Part shown: positions 6,017-9,013 of the stretch, one piece after another
Position numbering within the stretch: the stretch's first letter is position 1
How the letters are laid out: every line of letters starts with the position of its first letter
Assembly: GCA_003132825.1 (NCBI GenBank)
Contig: PKYX01000545.1
Coordinates: 1 to 9,013, forward strand
Reading direction: 5' to 3'
Length of the DNA: 9,013 bases
Source: Acidobacteriaceae bacterium
GTDB taxonomy: Bacteria > Acidobacteriota > Terriglobia > Terriglobales > Acidobacteriaceae
Position numbers and translations under genes: made by a program
The notes under the pieces: model-generated
Seen by the model: only the letters and a program-made list of their open reading frames with translations
Database searches by the model: none
Told to the model about the DNA's origin: nothing

Positions 6017-7594
6017 CTATTTCTGGCGCGGAGCTTTTGAGACTTCTCTGGCCGCCGCGCGGTCATGCAGGGACATTTGGACCACGCGAAGCATCTCGTC
6101 CCGCGGAGCAGGCTTTCCCGTCCAGATTTCAAATTGACGGGCCGCCTGATGGACAAACATTTCGATGCCGGGAATCAGTTCCGCCCCCCGGGCCTTGGCC
6201 AGCTTCATCAAGCGGGTCTCCTCCGGATCGTAGACCATGTCGAATAAAAACCGGGTATTGATCTCCTCTTCGTTCAGGGGCGAGTCGCGGGTGTTTCCCA
6301 AGCCGACCGGCGTGGCATTGATGATGACGTCGAAGGTCATCTTCTTGAGGTCTGCGGCGCGTTTGATGATGCGAGCTCGGGCCTGATGGGCCAGTTTCTG
6401 GGCAGGCGCGGCGCTGCGATTGAGAATGTAGATCTCGGCTCCGCGTTCCTTAAGGCCAAACACCGCGGCTCGCGCGGCACCGCCCGCCCCGAGCACGAGG
6501 ATCCTGGCTTTTTCGAGCGGAATGCGTTGCTCGAGCGGACGCACGACTCCGGCGGTATCGGTGTTGAAGCCGTACAGCTTACCATCCTGCGCGCGCACTA
6601 CCGTGTTGCAGGCGCCGATCTTGGTGGTGTGGGAATCGGTGTTGTCGAGGTGACGCAGGATAGCCTCTTTGTACGGCATGGTGATTGAAAGGCCGTGGAT
6701 CGGAATGTCGCGCACGCAGCCGAGCAGGTCCTTCAAGGTCTTGGCGTGCAAGGCCACGTAAACCGCGTTCACATTTTCCCGCCGCAAGGCCGCGTTCATG
6801 ATGGTGGGCGAGAGCGAATGCGCCACCGGATCTCCCGCCACGCCGTAAACCCGCGTCGCCGCGTCCACCTGCTCGATGCGGTAGGTGTTGCGCAGTTCTT
6901 GCGCCGCGACCTGCCCCGGAGCAGTCTTTTCCTCGGGCGTGACGGCGGCGAAGGTGAACGCGCTGCCGGCGCGGACTGCGAGCACACGGCTGATGAGGCC
7001 TTGCTCGCCCATGCACATGCCAATCAAGGAAAAGCGCTCGCTTTGCTTCTCCAGGAATTTCATCATCACCACGTTGTCGTACAACGTGGTGGCGGTGCTG
7101 ACGACCTTATAAAAATCCGCCGGTCGCACCGCCATCTTTTCCAAGGTCTCGTCCAGTTTCTTGGTGGCGCGGAAATCGTGGAAGGACAGAATCAGGGCAG
7201 CGCGCGCCCGCAGCCGTTCCAATTGTTCCGGCTTCGACTGGGATGCGGTTTGCAGCTCGATATCCAAGAGCTGGCAGCCCGAGGCGGCGGCCTTGGCCAG
7301 GATGTCGAGTTGCGAAGCCACCGAGCCCCGAAACTTGCCTCCACTAGCGGCCCGCCGGCAAGTCGCGATGACCGCGATGTGGGGGTGGTATTGCAGGAAC
7401 CGCTTGAGGGTTGGCAGTGCCTGCGCCGGCCGCGGCAAGTAGTCTAACCTGAACTCCAGGAATGTGTTATCCCGTACCAGGGATTCGGCTTTCTGCACCA
7501 TTTCACTGACATCGGCCCCGGTTACGGCCACGCACAGCCGGGGCAGACGCAGGGGGCGCAGCCGGGTCACGAAGTTATGCGCGAAAGCGGTCAT
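6017..7594 (-). CDS. aroDE: Bifunctional 3-dehydroquinate dehydratase (type I) / shikimate dehydrogenase
   Basis: Cytoplasmic enzyme of 525 residues catalysing two consecutive steps of the shikimate pathway: 3-dehydroquinate to 3-dehydroshikimate, then NADPH-dependent reduction to shikimate. The type I dehydratase domain (about 14-238) shows EFRLD (47-51), CR (79-80), catalytic H139 in SFHD, the Schiff-base lysine K163 in YKVV, and the substrate-binding ISR ending at R203. The dehydrogenase domain (about 247-515) shows GDPVAHSLSP (254-263), SITMPYK with catalytic K309, GACNT (327-331), FNTD with D346, the nucleotide-binding GAGGAARA (369-376), NR (392-393), NATPVGL (426-432) and a closing IEMFVHQA segment with Q483. 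Both halves look complete. The ATG at 7594 is chosen because homology begins there; a TTG at 7657 lies in the likely promoter. No good ribosome-binding site precedes the ATG. This is the same domain order as the plant enzyme. Confidence 0.95.
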   Translation of the reverse strand: MTAFAHNFVTRLRPLRLPRLCVAVTGADVSEMVQKAESLVRDNTFLEFRLDYLPRPAQALPTLKRFLQYHPHIAVIATCRRAASGGKFRGSVASQLDILAKAAASGCQLLDIELQTASQSKPEQLERLRARAALILSFHDFRATKKLDETLEKMAVRPADFYKVVSTATTLYDNVVMMKFLEKQSERFSLIGMCMGEQGLISRVLAVRAGSAFTFAAVTPEEKTAPGQVAAQELRNTYRIEQVDAATRVYGVAGDPVAHSLSPTIMNAALRRENVNAVYVALHAKTLKDLLGCVRDIPIHGLSITMPYKEAILRHLDNTDSHTTKIGACNTVVRAQDGKLYGFNTDTAGVVRPLEQRIPLEKARILVLGAGGAARAAVFGLKERGAEIYILNRSAAPAQKLAHQARARIIKRAADLKKMTFDVIINATPVGLGNTRDSPLNEEEINTRFLFDMVYDPEETRLMKLAKARGAELIPGIEMFVHQAARQFEIWTGKPAPRDEMLRVVQMSLHDRAAAREVSKAPRQK

Positions 7595-7630
7595 CGGTTC
7601 GGAAGGACGGCGCGATATTACAGGCCCGTA

Positions 7631-7657
7631 ATTACATATGCAACAACGGATTATCAA
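7631..7657 (-). promoter_or_regulatory. Candidate promoter of aroDE
   Basis: On the minus strand TTGATA (7652-7657) and TGTAAT (7631-7636) are separated by 15 bases, one or two short of ideal; the -10 box matches consensus at five of six positions. Transcription would start near 7624, leaving a 5' leader of about 30 bases before the ATG at 7594. Its position argues against the upstream TTG start. Prediction only. Confidence 0.3.
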
Positions 7658-7719
7658 TTTTTCTTCGCGCTCGTCGGGGCAAAACTATTTAGCGTACCTA
7701 GCATGACACCGGCGTAACC

Positions 7720-7748
7720 TTGACCGGCCCCCAGCCTCTTGTTACTGT
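7720..7748 (+). promoter_or_regulatory. Candidate promoter of the secreted-protein gene
   Basis: TTGACC (7720-7725, five of six consensus bases) is followed after 17 bases by TACTGT (7743-7748, three of six). Transcription would start near 7755, about 70 bases before the ATG at 7828. The weak -10 box keeps confidence low. Confidence 0.25.
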
Positions 7749-7827
7749 CCGGTGCAGAAAGCCCTTTTGTTTGCTGCGGTTAGCGGGGGGCGCAAGCCGG
7801 CGGCTGCGGCTTTGACTCGGAGGTAAC

Positions 7828-8805
7828 ATGAAGAAAACAGGAATGTTGTTGTTGTTGCTACTGCTGAGCGCCGGCGCCTATGCGCAGCAAGCGGATACCA
7901 GCCCGAGCGCGGGCTCGGGGGACTCGGACGCACCCCAAGGTACCGTGCCCACCACGGTGAGCTTTCCGATCGAGCGAGTGCAGACGCCGACTTATGCGGA
8001 CTTGTATTGCGCCGGGTTCGTCAGTAAACAACTCCTGCCGGACGCCAATTTCGTCGCCGGCGGGCTGCAGACGCCGAACACCACCAAGTTCGCGAACGGC
8101 GAAATGGTGTACCTGGCTGGAGGCGGATACCAAGCCGGCCAGCAGTATACGATTTTGCGCGAACTGCAGGATATGGACCGCTATGAGATATTTGCCGGCC
8201 AGCACACCATGCTGAAGGCGATGGGCCAGCCTTACGCCGAACTCGCCAGAGTGCGGGTGATCGATGCCCGCAGCAAGATGGCGGTGGCGCAGATTGAGTT
8301 CAGTTGTGACCCGGTGAATCCCGGCGATATCGTCGTGCCTTACGCCGAAAAAACTCCCGTGTCGTTCCATCCTCCGCTGCGCTTTGACCGCTTCGCGCCG
8401 CCGAACAGCAAGACGACCGGGCGCATCGTCATGGCTCGGGACTTCGACTCCGTGCTCGGAACCGGCATGAAGGTCTACATGAACATGGGTTCGAGCCAAG
8501 GGGTGAAAGTGGGCGACCATTTCCGCGCCGTGCGTTCCTACGCCGCCGACCTCAAAGACCCGGTGGACTCGCTTTCCTTCAAAGCTGCCCTGGCCGAAGA
8601 TACCCAAAAAAGAGAACCTTCGATCGATGCCGGCATGTGGACCAAGAACAATGGTCCGATGATCCACGTGGCGGATCTGCCGCGGCGCGCGGTCGGAGAA
8701 ATCGTCATTCTCAGCACCACGGCGACCACCTCGACCGGCATGATCGTCTTCGCTCTGGAAGATGTTCATCTGGGCGATGCTGTCGAGGCCGACGACCAGG
8801 AATAG
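7828..8805 (+). CDS. Secreted protein of unknown function with FlgT-C-like repeats
   Basis: A 325-residue exported protein, probably periplasmic. Seen here: a signal peptide with a run of seven leucines, likely cut after AYA (about residue 19); a Ser/Gly/Asp-rich spacer (20-50); then what look like three related beta-rich modules. These end in or contain NGEMVYLAGGGYQAGQQYTIL (about 91-111, first 20 residues most alike), GRIVMARDF with GSSQGVKVGDHFRAVR (about 197-236), and VGEIVILSTT with VHLGDAVEA (about 290-322). The G-V-K-V-G-D-style turns resemble the C-terminal domain of the flagellar protein FlgT, by my own reading; no flagellar gene is near. Two cysteines (C61, C165) could form a disulfide. 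The start is firm: GGAGG ends four bases before the ATG. It is transcribed away from aroDE and ends at a strong hairpin, so it is likely monocistronic. I recall similar uncharacterised proteins in Acidobacteriota. Confidence 0.75.
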   Translation: MKKTGMLLLLLLLSAGAYAQQADTSPSAGSGDSDAPQGTVPTTVSFPIERVQTPTYADLYCAGFVSKQLLPDANFVAGGLQTPNTTKFANGEMVYLAGGGYQAGQQYTILRELQDMDRYEIFAGQHTMLKAMGQPYAELARVRVIDARSKMAVAQIEFSCDPVNPGDIVVPYAEKTPVSFHPPLRFDRFAPPNSKTTGRIVMARDFDSVLGTGMKVYMNMGSSQGVKVGDHFRAVRSYAADLKDPVDSLSFKAALAEDTQKREPSIDAGMWTKNNGPMIHVADLPRRAVGEIVILSTTATTSTGMIVFALEDVHLGDAVEADDQE

Positions 8806-8829
8806 ATTTTGCCGCAACGCAGTCGTCCG

Positions 8830-8863
8830 AAATTCTCGGGGAGGCGAAAGCCTCCCCGAATTT
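8830..8863. terminator. Terminator-like hairpin after the secreted-protein gene
   Basis: Perfect 9-bp stem CGGGGAGGC (8837-8845) and GCCTCCCCG (8850-8858) closed by a GAAA tetraloop, extended across a two-base bulge by AAATT (8830-8834) and AATTT (8859-8863). It lies about 25 bases past the stop codon. The T-run on the plus strand is only three bases, and the A/T arms are symmetric, so it could also serve transcription from the right edge. Confidence 0.65.
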
Positions 8864-9013
8864 GTCGGCCAGCGATCGGGCTTGTGCTCTAAAGCGCGGC
8901 TCGAAAAATCTGCCTTCTGCTGCCAGCTGAGCGCAAGCCAAGACTGCTGGTCGCTCGGCTTCTTGAAACCACACCCCAGAAAAGTTTATCGAGCTGCCCG
9001 CCGGCTAGCGGCG
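8864..9013. other. Right-edge stretch, nothing recognised
   Basis: No credible coding region or RNA gene is visible before the window ends. A TTGAAA at 8963-8968 is the only promoter-like word and has no convincing -10 partner. Confidence 0.4.

Noticed and set aside
7595..7657. Longer aroDE protein from the TTG at 7657
   Set aside because: The extra 21 residues do not resemble type I dehydroquinases, and the TTG coincides with the -35 box of the candidate promoter.
7858..8817. Minus-strand ORF (319 codons) opposite the secreted-protein gene
   Set aside because: Antisense shadow. The plus-strand gene has a clear ribosome-binding site, signal peptide and downstream hairpin; the minus frame has none and is unusually His/Arg-rich.
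8637..8974. Short ORFs on both strands spanning the end of the secreted-protein gene
   Set aside because: They overlap the gene and the terminator-like hairpin and have low-complexity Arg/Ser-rich translations.
8963..8991. Promoter near the right edge starting at TTGAAA
   Set aside because: The -10 partner at any allowed spacing matches at three of six positions or fewer, and no gene follows within the window.

Overview
The window looks like chromosomal DNA of a GC-rich, Gram-negative didermic bacterium, most likely a soil or subsurface Acidobacteriota (Terriglobia-like). This assignment is inferred. It rests on an outer-membrane receptor with an N-terminal carboxypeptidase-regulatory-like domain, a fused AroD-AroE enzyme, an orphan GvpL/F protein, and a secreted protein of a type I associate with acidobacterial genomes. 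Seven protein-coding genes are supported: six on the minus strand and one on the plus strand. I saw no tRNA, rRNA, CRISPR array, transposase or phage gene.

Region 1 (about 1-4330, minus strand) reads as one transcription unit. A promoter-like element near 4292-4320 overlaps four regularly spaced TGAGAAT-like repeats. The genes follow in this order: a small secreted cysteine-rich protein (3858-4220), a TonB-dependent outer-membrane receptor (1447-3735), a lipoprotein joining a CusF-like copper-binding domain to a SCO1/SenC thioredoxin-fold domain (499-1419), and a minimal VKOR membrane thiol oxidoreductase (55-468). The gaps between the last three genes are only about 30 bases, and a GC-rich hairpin follows the last stop codon. 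The simplest joint role is capture of a metal, probably copper, at the outer membrane, then periplasmic copper handling and thiol-disulfide chemistry for the respiratory oxidase. This unit is the strongest candidate for an incompletely described system.

Region 2 (4221-4899) has no convincing gene. It holds two terminators facing the minus strand. One belongs to the gvpL-like gene. The other (4386-4413) has no obvious gene ending at it, so a short RNA or a leader may lie at about 4386-4500.

Region 3 (4900-5646) is a GvpL/GvpF-family gene with no other gas-vesicle gene in the window. A 370-base noncoding stretch separates it from region 4 (6017-7594), a bifunctional 3-dehydroquinate dehydratase/shikimate dehydrogenase of the aromatic amino acid pathway.

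Region 5 (7595-9013): a divergent intergenic stretch carries weak promoter candidates both ways. It leads on the plus strand to a secreted protein of unknown function with FlgT-C-like repeats (7828-8805), followed by a strong hairpin (8830-8863). Nothing further is supported to the right edge.
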